Source: Cichorium intybus (lineage: Eukaryota; Streptophyta; Magnoliopsida; Asterales; Asteraceae). Taken from it: a stretch of 64,000 nucleotides of DNA. The notes under the pieces are model-generated. The model was given only the letters and a program-made list of their open reading frames with translations, made no database searches and was not told the DNA's origin. This document shows positions 23,567 through 35,229 of this stretch, in pieces. Within the stretch, counting starts at the first letter, position 1, and each line of letters starts with the position of its first letter. Location: the NCBI GenBank assembly GCA_023525715.1, contig CM042009.1, positions 123,818,819-123,882,818 of the forward strand, read 5' to 3'. Made by a program: the position numbers and the translations under genes.

Positions 23567-24306
23567 TGAAAGGTTTTATGCAAATCTATGAACTAAAACC
23601 CTAAGTTCACATGCAACCTAGAAAGGATCTATGTTTTCTTACTTTGAACATGTATCTAATTTCCTAAAGGCCAAATAAAAATTACTAAAGAAATAAATCA
23701 GAAAAACTAACCTTTAGTTTAATTTTGAAGCTAAGTAGCACAGGTGTCCTGCCTCAAATGAGATCACATCCAGGGAACCAGAGGGACAGATCACGAAAAT
23801 TCTAGAGAGAACAGAAGAGAATAGCACTTGATTATGAGGTCTATGGGTCCTTATTTATAGGCTACCAAATGACCCTTAGAGATAAACCTCGTTAGACTTT
23901 CAAACAGAGATAAACCCTATCTCTAAGCCATTTTCCGGATTATTCATACGCGCGCCGCGGCCTATACATTGGCGCACCACGCGTGTTAATTCAACTGTTG
24001 AATCGGAACAACTTTACCCCCTGTCCTCCTGATTAATCTAATTAATGCCACAGAAATTAATCCAATTAATTCCTGATTAATTATTAATCAATTAATATAG
24101 TTTCTAATTAATATATTATCACTTTAATATATTAACAAACTATTTCTTTTATTCCTATTGATTTATTAATCACATAATAAATCAACATTTCTTTCTCCTG
24201 GAATTTCTACCAAACCTCTAGCTATGAGGGCAACCCAAATGGACTTTGCTACTATTAATTAGGTAAATAGAAATTATTAGTCATGGCTTAGACACCTAAT
24301 CCAACA
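23567..24306 (-). repeat. 5' LTR of non-coding element 1
   Basis: 740 bp, partner of 16849-17588. It is followed by the second ATAGT (24307-24311). Confidence 0.93.
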
Positions 24307-24488
24307 ATAGTTTGGTTCGTACATAGTTTGACAGAATTTTCTTTTTTACCTTTCATCTAAAACACCATACTTCCAAAAAAAACTTCACATCGTAATAATC
24401 ATTGATGCGACACAATCAATTTCTCTAATTCTTCATATTTGAATTACAAGCCCTTCAAACACATGAATGATTTTTGTGATAAAAAACT

Positions 24489-24490
<2 letters not shown>

Positions 24491-24560
<70 letters not shown>
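24491..24560. repeat. (TA)n microsatellite
   Basis: An unbroken TA run inside Helitron C. Confidence 0.97.
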
Positions 24561-24565
<5 letters not shown>

Positions 24566-27229
24566 AATAGTAAATTTCATTAATGTAAGGAACATGAAAG
24601 GGTGTAGGAGTTTCAAAGGAATATGGTGCAAGTATATGGGATATCTTGATTCATATTCATTTGAATGACCTCTATTATAAGAGTTACTAGGCGAATCCCC
24701 GCATGTTGCGCAGAAACAAAATTATGTAATTAGAATAATAATACATATGTTTTGTTAAAGAATATCTAAGTCATTGTTATCTATTATGTACTAACATATG
24801 TATATAAGAAATAAAAAGTTGATGTGTCAGTATGAATTATCTTATATCAAGACATTCGTTCTAAAAAATAAAAAAATAAAGAAATAATTAGTTAAATAAT
24901 ATCATAATAAATAAATAAACAATACGAAATTTCATGATAATGGTTAAAATAAAAAAAGAAATCATAGTATAGTTGGAATCTATACCATGGAATTTTTTAG
25001 ACTTATTGGTAATGAACTAACATATTTTTATTTTCAACACTTAAACAACTAAATACTAATGTTTAACTAAAATAAAGAACCTTAATTAATGTGATAATAT
25101 CATTATAATATCTAACTTTGTCATAATACTTATGATTACAAACTAATGATAATGTTTGTATTGCTTTAATAAACATACTAAAAGCGTGTTTTTATTGATT
25201 ATATGTATGATTTACTAAGTATTTTGTAAAATCATTCATTTCGATCAAATAACTTATCAATTATATTTTTATTAGATATGCAAGAGCAATTATTTATTGA
25301 TTTACTTGCTTTATTTTTTTCAATAATGTCTTCAAGCATTCATGTGCTTTTTTATAATTTTCCTGAATGTTCGTTTAAATATAAATTCTAAAATATAATA
25401 TCTATTTAACTAATTATGTATAAAGTTCTTTTAAATTATTAAACCCAAATATATAAATAAGATTTTATTTTATAAATCACAAACATAACACATGATAATA
25501 AAATATCAAAGCTTGTATTACATGAAGATGTATACTATTCTAATTGATGAAATAAGAATACCAAAACTCTTTAATAAGAATCCAAATCATCAACTAATTA
25601 CATAAGCTTAAATTTGAGTTACAAAATAAGCATAAAATATAGTAAAATATAATAATTTCATTGCGAAATGTGTTTCATACACACATTTTCTTCGTTGATA
25701 ATGGTTGTATAATTATCGTAACATGGCTCGAAATATATAAAAAAAACCTGAAGCCAACACAAATATCTTCAAACCTTGACATTCTTCTTTCTATATGATT
25801 TTTCTCACTTTGTATGTGATTTATATTTGTGTGTTACTCAAATAATTGTCCTCTTTTATAGTAAAAAAAAAGACTATTCAACTATAATTAATTTGATACT
25901 CATAAATTATATCATTATTAGTTTTAATACTTAGTAATTATAATATATAAGTTAAATATTCTTGAGTGGTTTTGAATAATTAGTTGAAAGATGAAGAGGT
26001 GGAGGTTTCAAATGAATATGATGCAAGAATGAGACCTATCTTGAACCTATTCATTTGGATAGCCTCTATTATAAGTGTTACTAGGCGTATACCCGCGCGT
26101 TGCGCAGGAATCAAATTGTATAGTAAATCAACATTGACAAATATAAAGTTTTGAAGATAAATTAGTAAGTTTCATAAAGTATAAAATAATATTTTTTATA
26201 AAAATTTAAAAAATTAAAATAAAATCTTTCCAATATTGATGTATAATTTTGGCGATGCTTATTTGAGTATATTGTATCAATGTTTCCTCACAATGATAGA
26301 CATTGCCAAAGAACGTCATATTGCAATTATTATTTTCACACTTGATTTAACTATATTGAAATTCCTAATGACATAAAACTTATTCTTAAAAAGAACTTTG
26401 TATTTCTTCATATGGTTCTTCATTTTGAAAAACTATATTGATTACGGAAATATCAAGGTAGTAGATATGTATCATGATCTATTTACTAACAATCATATGA
26501 TATTAATATATAAATAGAAATTAAAAATTGTTCATTTGAGATTCTTTTTAATCATTAAAGAAGATAATCATAAGCTAAATGAAGAATTTACAAAATTGAT
26601 AGACTCGTTTTGATTATATTTATTTGTCGTTGAAAGCGGAACATTCTGTAACGTATATTGTTACTAATCTTTGTTGAATTTCTTTTATTTCAACAAATAC
26701 GTATCCATCATAAATAATATTTATATGTAGTGATGTACAACACTAAGGGAAAAGGAAAAGAATATAATCACCAATATTATCATGATTAGCTCCTCTTTTG
26801 ATTTCCCTTTCCAATATTTGTTTATTTATTTAAATGAAAGCATCAAACATAAAAACATCGATAGAATCATGTGTTAACCAACCATGATATTGTCTTTAAA
26901 GAACCAAACTTAGATTGACGTAGATTTTGGATACATTTTGAACATGATGCCATTGGTTTTTAGTGATGTTATGCTTATTTGCTAAAGTTGCTCACATTTA
27001 AATGTATCATTATTTAAAAGTTTTATTAGTTAATACATAAATACTTTGGAAGTCAAAGGGTTGGAATTGTACCATAAATACACATTAATCATCATATGTT
27101 GGAAATTTAAATAATTATCTCATGTTAATAAAAAATAGCAATCATTATCAAAATACAACCAAGATAAAATGTTTATGTTATACATTTAGATCCAAGGTAC
27201 CCGTGAGAATCGAATTGTTGTTAAAATAT

Positions 27230-27826
27230 TCATAAAACAAAGGTTACCCGTGAGAATCGAATAAAATAAAATGTTATGCATAAACTTCTTAAATAAAATA
27301 AAATATTCATAAAACAAAGGTTACTCGTGAGAATTGATTTGTTGTTAACCCTTTCTTCATGAGTCTCATCAGGTGTAAAGAAGAAGACATTTGAAGGGAT
27401 GTTATGAGATTCATTTGTGAGCTTATGTACCATAGTCATCATATTGAAGTAGATATGATATTCGTTTGGCACAACCTTATATTGCTCACTTGATTTCATG
27501 ACTTTGAAATTGTTAATAGCATAGACCTCACCTTCTTCAAGGATGGCATTGTATTTCTTAATATGATTCTTCTGAATGAAAAGTTGTATTTATTCACCCT
27601 AATAATATTTGGACATAATTCAAATATCAAAATTTTTGACATGGTAATCATGCATCTATTTGAAAGGAACAAAACAATTTACCTTGTCATCAACAAATAT
27701 CATCTCTAATCCCATTACATTATCGTTATTCTTAAAGTTGACCGCTTCCCACATTCTACACAATCGGAGTTGCACTACCGAATCCTCCTTCGAAGGAGTA
27801 AGTTCACTTATCTTAGTATACACCAT
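27230..27826 (-). pseudogene. RPA70-like OB-fold gene fragment in Helitron A
   Basis: A minus-strand segment from the ATG at 27826 gives MVYTKISELTPSKEDS, LRLCRMWEAVNFKN and GLEMIFVDDK, the start of an RPA70-type OB fold (DUF223 family). A GTAAAT donor follows DDK. Further on, another frame gives LEEGEVYAINNFKVM, then YKVVPNEYHIYFNMMTMVHKL-type sequence and IPSNVFFFTP (to about 27300). Plant Helitrons often encode such single-strand DNA-binding proteins beside Rep/helicase. Here the pieces need frame changes between about 27660 and 27550 and no full protein is possible. The pairing of RPA homology with Helitron ends supports the element call. Confidence 0.75.
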
Positions 27827-28415
27827 CTCAATAGTAGAGCTATCCCAATAGTAGAGTTGCCAAAATCGTTAGTAAAAATGATATGTTATCATGTGATTCA
27901 ACATATATATACCTTAAACTACATTAATGTAATATAATGAAAATTGATTAATTGTATTTAAGATTTCTATTAATATTGCAACTCTTAAAATTCCTAGTGA
28001 TAGTTATATAACATTAAACAACTACAACCCAAAAGTCTTTTTAGTTATGACTCATAATCCATATTGATTAAAATCATTAAATATGATTGACATGAAAAGC
28101 TTCAATGTAATAAAAATTAGCTAATTGCATTAAAGTTTAATTTAAATATTATAACTAACTAACCATGGAAAAGAAGATTCTTATTCAGGTTTAAAATAGT
28201 CAAATTCTCCAAGCATACTAACTTGCTTTCTTTCATCAACGCAAATTCCTCAAAAGTGGTCGTGGGTCATTCGTAGAGGCGCATCACCATGTTTAAAACC
28301 ATTGGAAAAGTTGAAACATTCAAATCTTTGATATACCCAAAGAAGATCATCATTGAACTTTTAGTTTTACAAATAAGATGACTACAACATTGTACTAAAC
28401 TTCCACACATTCTAC

Positions 28416-28420
28416 AAAAA
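28416..28420. repeat. Target duplication of copia B, left
   Basis: AAAAA, matched by 35013-35017. Because it is a homopolymer, the LTR/duplication boundary rests on equal LTR lengths. Confidence 0.75.
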
Positions 28421-28911
28421 TCTTGAGAAACCGAAAAACTACTAAAATCAGTTCTCTTTTTATTGATAAGAACCAGATTCTTCATACAAATACAAGCAAA
28501 ACCTCACTACATAACACTCACACTCATCTAGACCTAACCTATTCTAACTAAACCTAAAGAAGAAACTCAAGTTACGTAGTAGATAAGAAGAACAAGAGAG
28601 AGAGTGACGAAAGAGAGAGAGAAATCTGATGCAAGATGACCTAAAATCTGATTAGGTTAAAATCAGTCTTTTCTCTCCATTATATACCTAGGGTTAAAGG
28701 ATAACCCACCAGCCCACATATCTTATTTCAGCATCGGCCCAAATGAGTCACCAGCAGCCCACGATCATTAGCCCATCAGCTTCTTAGCCCAGCTCTTCTC
28801 ATTTAGCCCAACTCCTTTCCTACACAAAACTAAGCAAGTTACTTTTAAATATAAAAATACATTTCTGTTTAGATTGTAAAATGATATAAAAAATATGTAC
28901 ATATTTTAACA
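28421..28911 (-). repeat. Copia B 3' LTR
   Basis: 491 bp. Minus strand TGTTAAAATATGTACATA...GGTTTCTCAAGA. It ends in AAGA, not the usual CA, if the AAAAA duplication is accepted. Confidence 0.95.
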
Positions 28912-28920
28912 CCCTCCCTC
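28912..28920 (-). other. Copia B polypurine tract
   Basis: Minus strand GAGGGAGGG, immediately before the 3' LTR and three bases after the gag-pol stop codon. Confidence 0.9.
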
Positions 28921-28923
28921 AAT

Positions 28924-31900
28924 CTAAACAGGAAATGCATTATACAAACCAAGTTTTTCTGTCAAAACATTGTGCTGATTAACACCAAGAGGTTTGGTGA
29001 AAATATCAGCAATCTGTTCAAAAGAATTAACCTTTACAACCTTTATCACCCCCTCAGAAACTTTATCTCTTACCAAGTGAACATCAATTTCAATATGCTT
29101 TGTTCTTTCATGTAACACTGGATTAAGAGACAGTAAAATAGCAGATTGATTATCACAATATAAATTAATTGGAACTTTATATTTCAGACCCATATCTTTC
29201 ATTAACTTCAACAACCACAAAACTTCACATGTTACTGTAGCAAGAGCTCTATACTCAGACTCAGTAGAAGACCTTGAAACAGTTGACTGTTTTTTACTTT
29301 TCCAGGCAACTAAACTGTTTCCCAAAAACAAACAATATCCAGTTATTGAACGCCGAGAACTTACACATTTTGCCCAGTCAGAATCAGCCCAAGCAGATAA
29401 TAACAACTCATCACATTTAGATATTAAAACACCTTTTCCTGGACACAATTTCAAATATCTCAAAACACGAATTGCAACTTTCAAATGTGACTTTCTTGGA
29501 GCATGCATGAACTGACTCAATGTTTGAACAGTAAATGAAATGTCAGGCCTAGTATTTGTCAAATAGATTAGCTTTCCAACTAATTTTTGATATTCAGTTA
29601 CATTGTCTAGCAAATCATCTTTCCCATCAGAACCATCACTAGAGATTGTAACATTTACATCTAGTGGAGTTCTAATAGGTTTAGATGCTAAAAGTCCAAA
29701 TTCATATAACAATTCCAAGCAATACTTACGTTGAGACAAACACAACCCACTATCAGTTTTAACAATTTCAATTCCAAGAAAAAACTGCAAAAGACCTAAA
29801 TCTTTAATCAAAAATTGTGACTTCAAGAAATCTTTTACATATTCTATTTCAAGCTCGTTATTTACAGTAAGAACAATATCATCTACATAAACCAAAAGTA
29901 CAAGAAATGAACCTCCACTTTGTTTGGTATACAACGAAAAATCATTTTTACTTTGTACAAAACCAAATTTTATTAATGAGGACGTAAGTTTTTCATTCCA
30001 TTTTCTAGGAGCCTGTTTCAGTCCATATAAAGACTTAACAAGCTTACACACCTGTTTATCATTTTTTGAAAAATAGCCAGGTGGCAAACTCATATAAACT
30101 TCTTCCTCAAGTGTACCATACAAAAAAGCATTATTAACATCCATTTGATAAAGATTCCAATTAAATTGAACAGCCATTGTAATAACACACCTAACAGTTG
30201 TAAATTTAGCAACTGGTGAAAAAGTTTCATCAAAATCAAGACCCTCTCGTTGACTATAGCCTTTGGCAACTAGTCTCGCCTTAAAACGCTCAATCTCTCC
30301 TGTGGACTTGTACTTAATTTTATAAACCCACTTACAACCAATGGGTTTGCGCCCCTTTGGCAAGTCAGTTACAACCCAAGTTCTATTCCGGTTTAACGCT
30401 TCCATTTCATCATTCATAGCCTGGACCCAGTTGGGATCCTTAACAGCTTCATCAAAACTGTTTGGTTCAAATGACTTATTTAAAGAAGCAGCAAAACAAG
30501 CAGAAGTAGAATCAAGATGTGCATATCCAACAGTTTTTTCAATACCAAATTTATATTTACCTTCTATGAGGAAATCATCATATTTCGAGGGAACTCTACT
30601 ATTTCTACTAGACCTTCTAAACCCTAGAAGTGGGGAACCTAAAGCATCATCAAATCGAGAGGGTTCAAAATTTTCAAATGTTGAAGTTCCCTCAGGAAAA
30701 TTAGGAATTTCAACATATTGTTCATTCCTTTCCTCCGACTCGGTTGCGAGAGCTCTTTCGCCATCCTGAACCGAAGGTGAGATAACATTCTCTGTACTAC
30801 CTTGAACACAAGCATCATTGGGACTCTCGGGACTAGGGCAAATAGGGACAGTTTGATATAAACAATCAAAAAAATTTGTATGATCTACTCCAGACTTAGA
30901 CAAATCTGGATCTCCTTTTGAAGTTGCCAGTTTAAAAGGAAAAACTGCTTCGTAAAAACGTACATCTCTGGAAAAGAAAATAGATTTATCATCAAGACTT
31001 AACAATTTATAACCTTTTTTTACATCTGAAAAACCAATTAAGACACACTTATCCGATCTAGGGGCAAACTTATCGGAACTGTTTAACTTTGTTGCAAAAC
31101 ACAAACACCCAAAAACTCTTAAAAAATCAAAATTTGGTTCAACTTTATAAATCATTTCAAACGGTGATTTTCCATTTAAAACAGACGTAGGTGTTCTATT
31201 AATTAAAAAAGTAGCAGTTAAGACAGTTTCCCCCCATAAATTCAAAGGTAACCCAGACTGAAAAAGTAAAGACCTTGCAACATTCATTAAATGCCTGTGT
31301 TTCCTTTCGACAACCCCATTTTGTTGAGGCGTATACACACAGGAAGTTTGATGTAAAACACCCTCTTTTTCAAAAAAACTCTTAACCTTTGAATTTACAA
31401 ATTCAGTTCCATTATCTGACCTAAAAATTTTCACAGGTTTAGAAAACTGCATCTTTAACATGTTAAAAAAGGTAACAATATTTTCAAATACTTCATCCTT
31501 TGTTTTCATAAGATAGACCCAAACAGCCCGAGTATAATCATCAACAATTGTTAAAAAATACTTGAACCCATCTCTAGTTGACACACGATAGGGTCCCCAC
31601 ACATCAAGGTGAACAAGGTCTCCTAAGTTAGATGTCTTGTGATTACTTAAGGGAAACGGTTCACGAATTTGTTTAGCCCTATGACACACTTCACACAACG
31701 ACAACCTATCATTTCCTAGACTCAATTTGTCCTTCAAAACACCAAGGACTTGATCAGAGGGATGGCCAAGTCGCTGATGCCAAGTCATTTTGGACACATA
31801 ACAAACAGCCAAGGTAGAGCTATTATTACAACTCACCTTCTTATTATCTAGAAAATACAAGCCTCCTGAGACTTTACCAGTCGTCACAATTGGATTGATG

Positions 31901-33312
31901 TGTAAATCCTGAGTATTGCACAAATAACAATTATTTTCATCAAAATACACCCCTAGTCTACTATCACGAGCAAGTTTATGGACAAAAAGCAAATGGACCT
32001 TAAATTCTGGAACAAACAAAACATCTTTTAAAACAAGTGAGGGTAAAATTTTTAAGTCTCCAATTTTAGAAATCATAGCTTTTGTCCCATTAGGATGATC
32101 CACATTCATTTGTAAGTCAGAAACATCAACATAATTTTCAAAATTTGTAAAACTTCCAGTCATATGTTGTGTTGCTCCAGAATCTACAACCCAATCACGA
32201 TATCCAAGGCAATTACTAATAGAATTATAAGCACAAATCACATTAGGGACACTAGATATACCTGCCATATTAGCAGACACACCTTCTAGAGAAGACTTTT
32301 CTTTAATCAATCCTAAAATTTTGGAAACTTGCTCATTTGTGAATTGTAACTCCATTTTATTATTATCAACAGATGAAACAGAATTATCAGAAGTAACAAC
32401 ATTAATACTAGACTTGTTCTGTGAATTATCATCATTTCTTGGTCTAAAATATTTAGGAAAACCAATGAGTTTATAGCACCTTTCAATAGTGTGACCCTTT
32501 ATATTACAATGTTTACAAACCAGGTTCAAATTTTTAGCATTTTTCCTTTTAACATCAGGAGCTTTAGAAACAAAAACAGAATTTTGACTTTTGTTAGAAT
32601 TTCCAATGGAAGAACTGTTCTTAAGAGATTCTTCTCTTGAAATAGTAGCAAAAGCAGACTGCACACTAGGCAATTGTTCTTGCATTAAAATATTACTTCT
32701 AATTGAACTATAACTTTCATTTAATCCCATTAAAAACTGAAATAGCTTAAGTTGATTTGAAAATGACTGTCGATCTTTAGAAGCAGTACATGTACACTCA
32801 CTTATCTTAGATAGAGAGTCAAACTCTTTCCACAATCCATTAAGACTGTTGAAGTAGTCAGAAACACTTTCAGATCCTTGAGTGTGCATATTAATTTTTT
32901 GAAAAACATTATAAGTGACAGATCCATTTATTTTTTCATAGGTTTGTTTTAGTTCAAGCCACAAATCATAAGCATTTTCAGACAAAATATAAACAGATGA
33001 TATATTTTCAGTCATAGAAGCTAACAACCAAGAAACAACTACATTGTTTGCACGATCCCATTTATCAGCCATTGCTACATCCTCTTTGGGACGAGAGCAT
33101 TTTCCATTAATAAAACCAACTTTATTCCTAATACTAAGAGCCCTAACGGTAGCAGTGGCCCAATTTTTATAATTGCTGGTCCCAACCAATTTAAATCCAA
33201 TTATAGTTACAGAGACAATATCATTAGCATGCAAACACAGAGGATCATCTAGATTTACAATAGGACCAGAACTACTACTCTCAGGATCACTAGTAGCAGG
33301 CATGTTGTTCAA
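28924..33312 (-). CDS. gag-pol: Copia B gag-pol polyprotein (1462 aa, intact)
   Basis: A single open frame with all copia domains in order. Gag capsid region (about 30-230). CCHC knuckle CKHCNIKGHTIERC (about 264-277). Aspartic protease, active site VVDSGATQHM (about 374). Integrase with an HHCC zinc module starting WHQRLGHP (about 507-555) and catalytic D, D, E near LDVWGP (571), SDNGTEF (632) and VERKHRH (668). Reverse transcriptase from KARLVAKGYS (about 1016) through the catalytic YVDDI (about 1142). RNase H with ADSDWA (about 1310), STESEYRALA (about 1350) and YCDNQSAI. The integrase-before-RT order marks Ty1/copia. No stop or frameshift is seen and no catalytic residue is missing. The ATG at 33312 gives a usual N-terminus, about 1.2 kb from the primer-binding site. 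Expression would come from the LTR promoter. Confidence 0.97.
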   Translation of the reverse strand: MNNMPATSDPESSSSGPIVNLDDPLCLHANDIVSVTIIGFKLVGTSNYKNWATATVRALSIRNKVGFINGKCSRPKEDVAMADKWDRANNVVVSWLLASMTENISSVYILSENAYDLWLELKQTYEKINGSVTYNVFQKINMHTQGSESVSDYFNSLNGLWKEFDSLSKISECTCTASKDRQSFSNQLKLFQFLMGLNESYSSIRSNILMQEQLPSVQSAFATISREESLKNSSSIGNSNKSQNSVFVSKAPDVKRKNAKNLNLVCKHCNIKGHTIERCYKLIGFPKYFRPRNDDNSQNKSSINVVTSDNSVSSVDNNKMELQFTNEQVSKILGLIKEKSSLEGVSANMAGISSVPNVICAYNSISNCLGYRDWVVDSGATQHMTGSFTNFENYVDVSDLQMNVDHPNGTKAMISKIGDLKILPSLVLKDVLFVPEFKVHLLFVHKLARDSRLGVYFDENNCYLCNTQDLHINPIVTTGKVSGGLYFLDNKKVSCNNSSTLAVCYVSKMTWHQRLGHPSDQVLGVLKDKLSLGNDRLSLCEVCHRAKQIREPFPLSNHKTSNLGDLVHLDVWGPYRVSTRDGFKYFLTIVDDYTRAVWVYLMKTKDEVFENIVTFFNMLKMQFSKPVKIFRSDNGTEFVNSKVKSFFEKEGVLHQTSCVYTPQQNGVVERKHRHLMNVARSLLFQSGLPLNLWGETVLTATFLINRTPTSVLNGKSPFEMIYKVEPNFDFLRVFGCLCFATKLNSSDKFAPRSDKCVLIGFSDVKKGYKLLSLDDKSIFFSRDVRFYEAVFPFKLATSKGDPDLSKSGVDHTNFFDCLYQTVPICPSPESPNDACVQGSTENVISPSVQDGERALATESEERNEQYVEIPNFPEGTSTFENFEPSRFDDALGSPLLGFRRSSRNSRVPSKYDDFLIEGKYKFGIEKTVGYAHLDSTSACFAASLNKSFEPNSFDEAVKDPNWVQAMNDEMEALNRNRTWVVTDLPKGRKPIGCKWVYKIKYKSTGEIERFKARLVAKGYSQREGLDFDETFSPVAKFTTVRCVITMAVQFNWNLYQMDVNNAFLYGTLEEEVYMSLPPGYFSKNDKQVCKLVKSLYGLKQAPRKWNEKLTSSLIKFGFVQSKNDFSLYTKQSGGSFLVLLVYVDDIVLTVNNELEIEYVKDFLKSQFLIKDLGLLQFFLGIEIVKTDSGLCLSQRKYCLELLYEFGLLASKPIRTPLDVNVTISSDGSDGKDDLLDNVTEYQKLVGKLIYLTNTRPDISFTVQTLSQFMHAPRKSHLKVAIRVLRYLKLCPGKGVLISKCDELLLSAWADSDWAKCVSSRRSITGYCLFLGNSLVAWKSKKQSTVSRSSTESEYRALATVTCEVLWLLKLMKDMGLKYKVPINLYCDNQSAILLSLNPVLHERTKHIEIDVHLVRDKVSEGVIKVVKVNSFEQIADIFTKPLGVNQHNVLTEKLGLYNAFPV

Positions 33313-34509
33313 GAAAAATATTACTTAATCAGAAAAGAAATACAAGAAGGGAACCTTGCTATAGGCCAAGGTGTGTTCCAGTAATAAAAAAAAACAGAAC
33401 AGAGTCCTTGCTACAACAAGGCTTAAAGAAGACTTACAGTGAGCGGAAGCAACTTGAAATATACCAATCGGTGATTAATCTTTAAAACCAACGAATATAA
33501 GATCGTAACCCAAACAAACAACAACCGTTAGCAAAAAAAAACAAGATATGGACCAGATCTAGAACCGACTAGATCTGAGATAAAGAAAATAGACCAGATC
33601 TGGACAGGACAAGATCTGAGAACAGATTGATCAACAAATTTATAGCAATTTATTATAACAGGACCAGATCTATGGAAATGACCAGATCTGAGGAATAGTT
33701 CAATTTAACAGTTTATGGATTGATTAACAATTTATTTTAACAGGACCAGATCTATGGAAATGACCAGATCTGAGGAATAGTTCAATTTAACAGTTTATAA
33801 CAACAGGAATAGATTGATTAACAATTTATTTATTCAGATCTAAGGAAATAAGGACCAGATCTGAAATATGTACAACAAATGTAACCAGATCTAAGGAATT
33901 AGGACCAGATCTGAAATATGCACAACAAATGTAAAAGAAAACAAATCCTCAACTCAGGTTTGTGCAAATGTCGAGACATGAGCCTCGATAACAACCAAAA
34001 CTATGGTATCAAAGGACAAGAAACACGGATCTAGACTCAACTAAGTCTCATTGATCCAATATACAAAGAGATCTCAACTCGAAATGAGCTTCATAGATCA
34101 AGTTTTCTATTTAAAGAAATGCACAAAACAAAAAACTAAAGTCTCGACTCGGATCCGGAGAGTCATAGACGAAACAACAAACAATAAAAGAAATAGGAGA
34201 GTCAAGATACCGATACCGGATCTGATCTGATACGGAGCAAGAACCACTTAGCCAAGAACTCGATGAACAGGTTGAGCGAGCCAGATCGGACAAAAAACAA
34301 CCTCCAGAACTCGATGACCAAGTCGCTCCAGAGATCAGGTCTGACGAGTACCACCAGATCTCGCACAGAAGAAATGATAACCTCGAAACTAAAAGAAACG
34401 CACACCAAATCTCGCAAAAAAACCGACCCTCCAGAAGAGAGTCTGACGAATCGAGAAGGGAGAAGAACACAGATTTAGAGATCGAGACAAGGTCACACAA
34501 GAGCTTGTA
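33313..34509 (-). repeat. Copia B leader with AGATCT array
   Basis: There is no coding sequence; the frames at 34111-34500 and 34202-34417 lack family features. Twelve copies of the hexamer palindrome AGATCT, mostly as ACCAGATCT, lie between 33555 and 33912. A block beginning GGACCAGATCTATGG is duplicated with an 82 bp period (33661 and 33743). The leader would contain RNA packaging and dimerisation signals; linking them to this array is speculative. Confidence 0.8.
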
Positions 34510-34521
34510 GCTCTGATACCA
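34510..34521 (-). other. Copia B primer-binding site
   Basis: Minus strand TGGTATCAGAGC directly abuts the 5' LTR end; initiator-Met tRNA type. Confidence 0.92.
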
Positions 34522-35012
34522 TCTTGAGAAACCGAAAAACTACTAAAATCAGTTCTCTTTTTATTGATAAGAACCAGATTCTTCATACAAATACAAGCAA
34601 AACCTCACTACATAACACTCACACTCATCTAGACCTAACCTATTCTAACTAAACCTAAAGAAGAAACTCAAGTTACGTAGTAGATGAGAAGAACAAGAGA
34701 GAGAGTGACGAAAGAGAGAGCGAAATCTGATGCAAGATGACCTAAAATCTGATTAGGTTAAAATCAGTCTTTTCTCTCCATTATATACCTAGGGTTAAAG
34801 GATAACCCACCAGCCCACATATCTTATTTCAGCATCGGCCCAAATGAGTCACCAGCAGCCCACGATCATTAGCCCATCAGCTTCTTAGCCCAGCTCTTCT
34901 CATTTAGCCCAACTCCTTTCCTACACAAAACTAAGCAAGTTACTTTTAAATATAAAAATACATTTCTGTTTAGATTGTAAAATGATATTAAAAATATGTA
35001 CATATTTTAACA
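34522..35012 (-). repeat. Copia B 5' LTR
   Basis: 491 bp, nearly identical to 28421-28911. It is followed by AAAAA (35013-35017). Confidence 0.95.
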
Positions 35013-35229
35013 AAAAATAAATTGGAAAGAGAAAAAAGAATCAAGAGAAACCAAGTATGAGAAATGATGTTATTAAGAATAACCAAGAATGTAAAATGAT
35101 GTTCTTATATAGCAAAAACATCAAAGACATTAAATAGTATAAGTTGAAAAGCCTTAGGGGGTTTCAAATCAATATGGTGCAGGTATTTGAGTTATCTTGA
35201 TCCACATTCATGAATGATCTCCATTATAA

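Larger units (their letters stand above)
16849..24306 (-). mobile_element. Non-coding LTR retroelement 1 (LARD-like, 7458 bp)
   Basis: Two 740 bp LTRs, about 96% identical by eye, with a 5 bp target duplication ATAGT. There is a primer-binding site at 23565-23554 and a polypurine tract next to the left LTR, so transcription is on the minus strand. The ~6 kb interior has no frame longer than 122 residues and none resembling gag or pol. It fits a large retrotransposon derivative (LARD), mobilised by proteins from another element; the parent family cannot be told from the interior. Confidence 0.92.
28421..35012 (-). mobile_element. Complete Ty1/copia retrotransposon (copia B, 6592 bp)
   Basis: Minus-strand order: 5' LTR (35012-34522), primer-binding site, ~1.2 kb leader, one gag-pol frame (33312-28924), polypurine tract, 3' LTR (28911-28421). 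Both LTRs are 491 bp and differ at about three positions by eye, so insertion was recent. Everything needed for autonomous transposition looks present. It is inserted in Helitron A. Confidence 0.97.

Noticed and set aside
28150..28420. Minus-strand frame with Cys-rich start near 28400, considered part of the RPA-like gene
   Set aside because: The frame starts in the copia LTR and I could not match the remainder to RPA or another family.
34111..34500. 129-codon minus-strand frame in the copia B leader
   Set aside because: Ser/Leu-rich, without motif, between primer-binding site and gag where coding is not expected.
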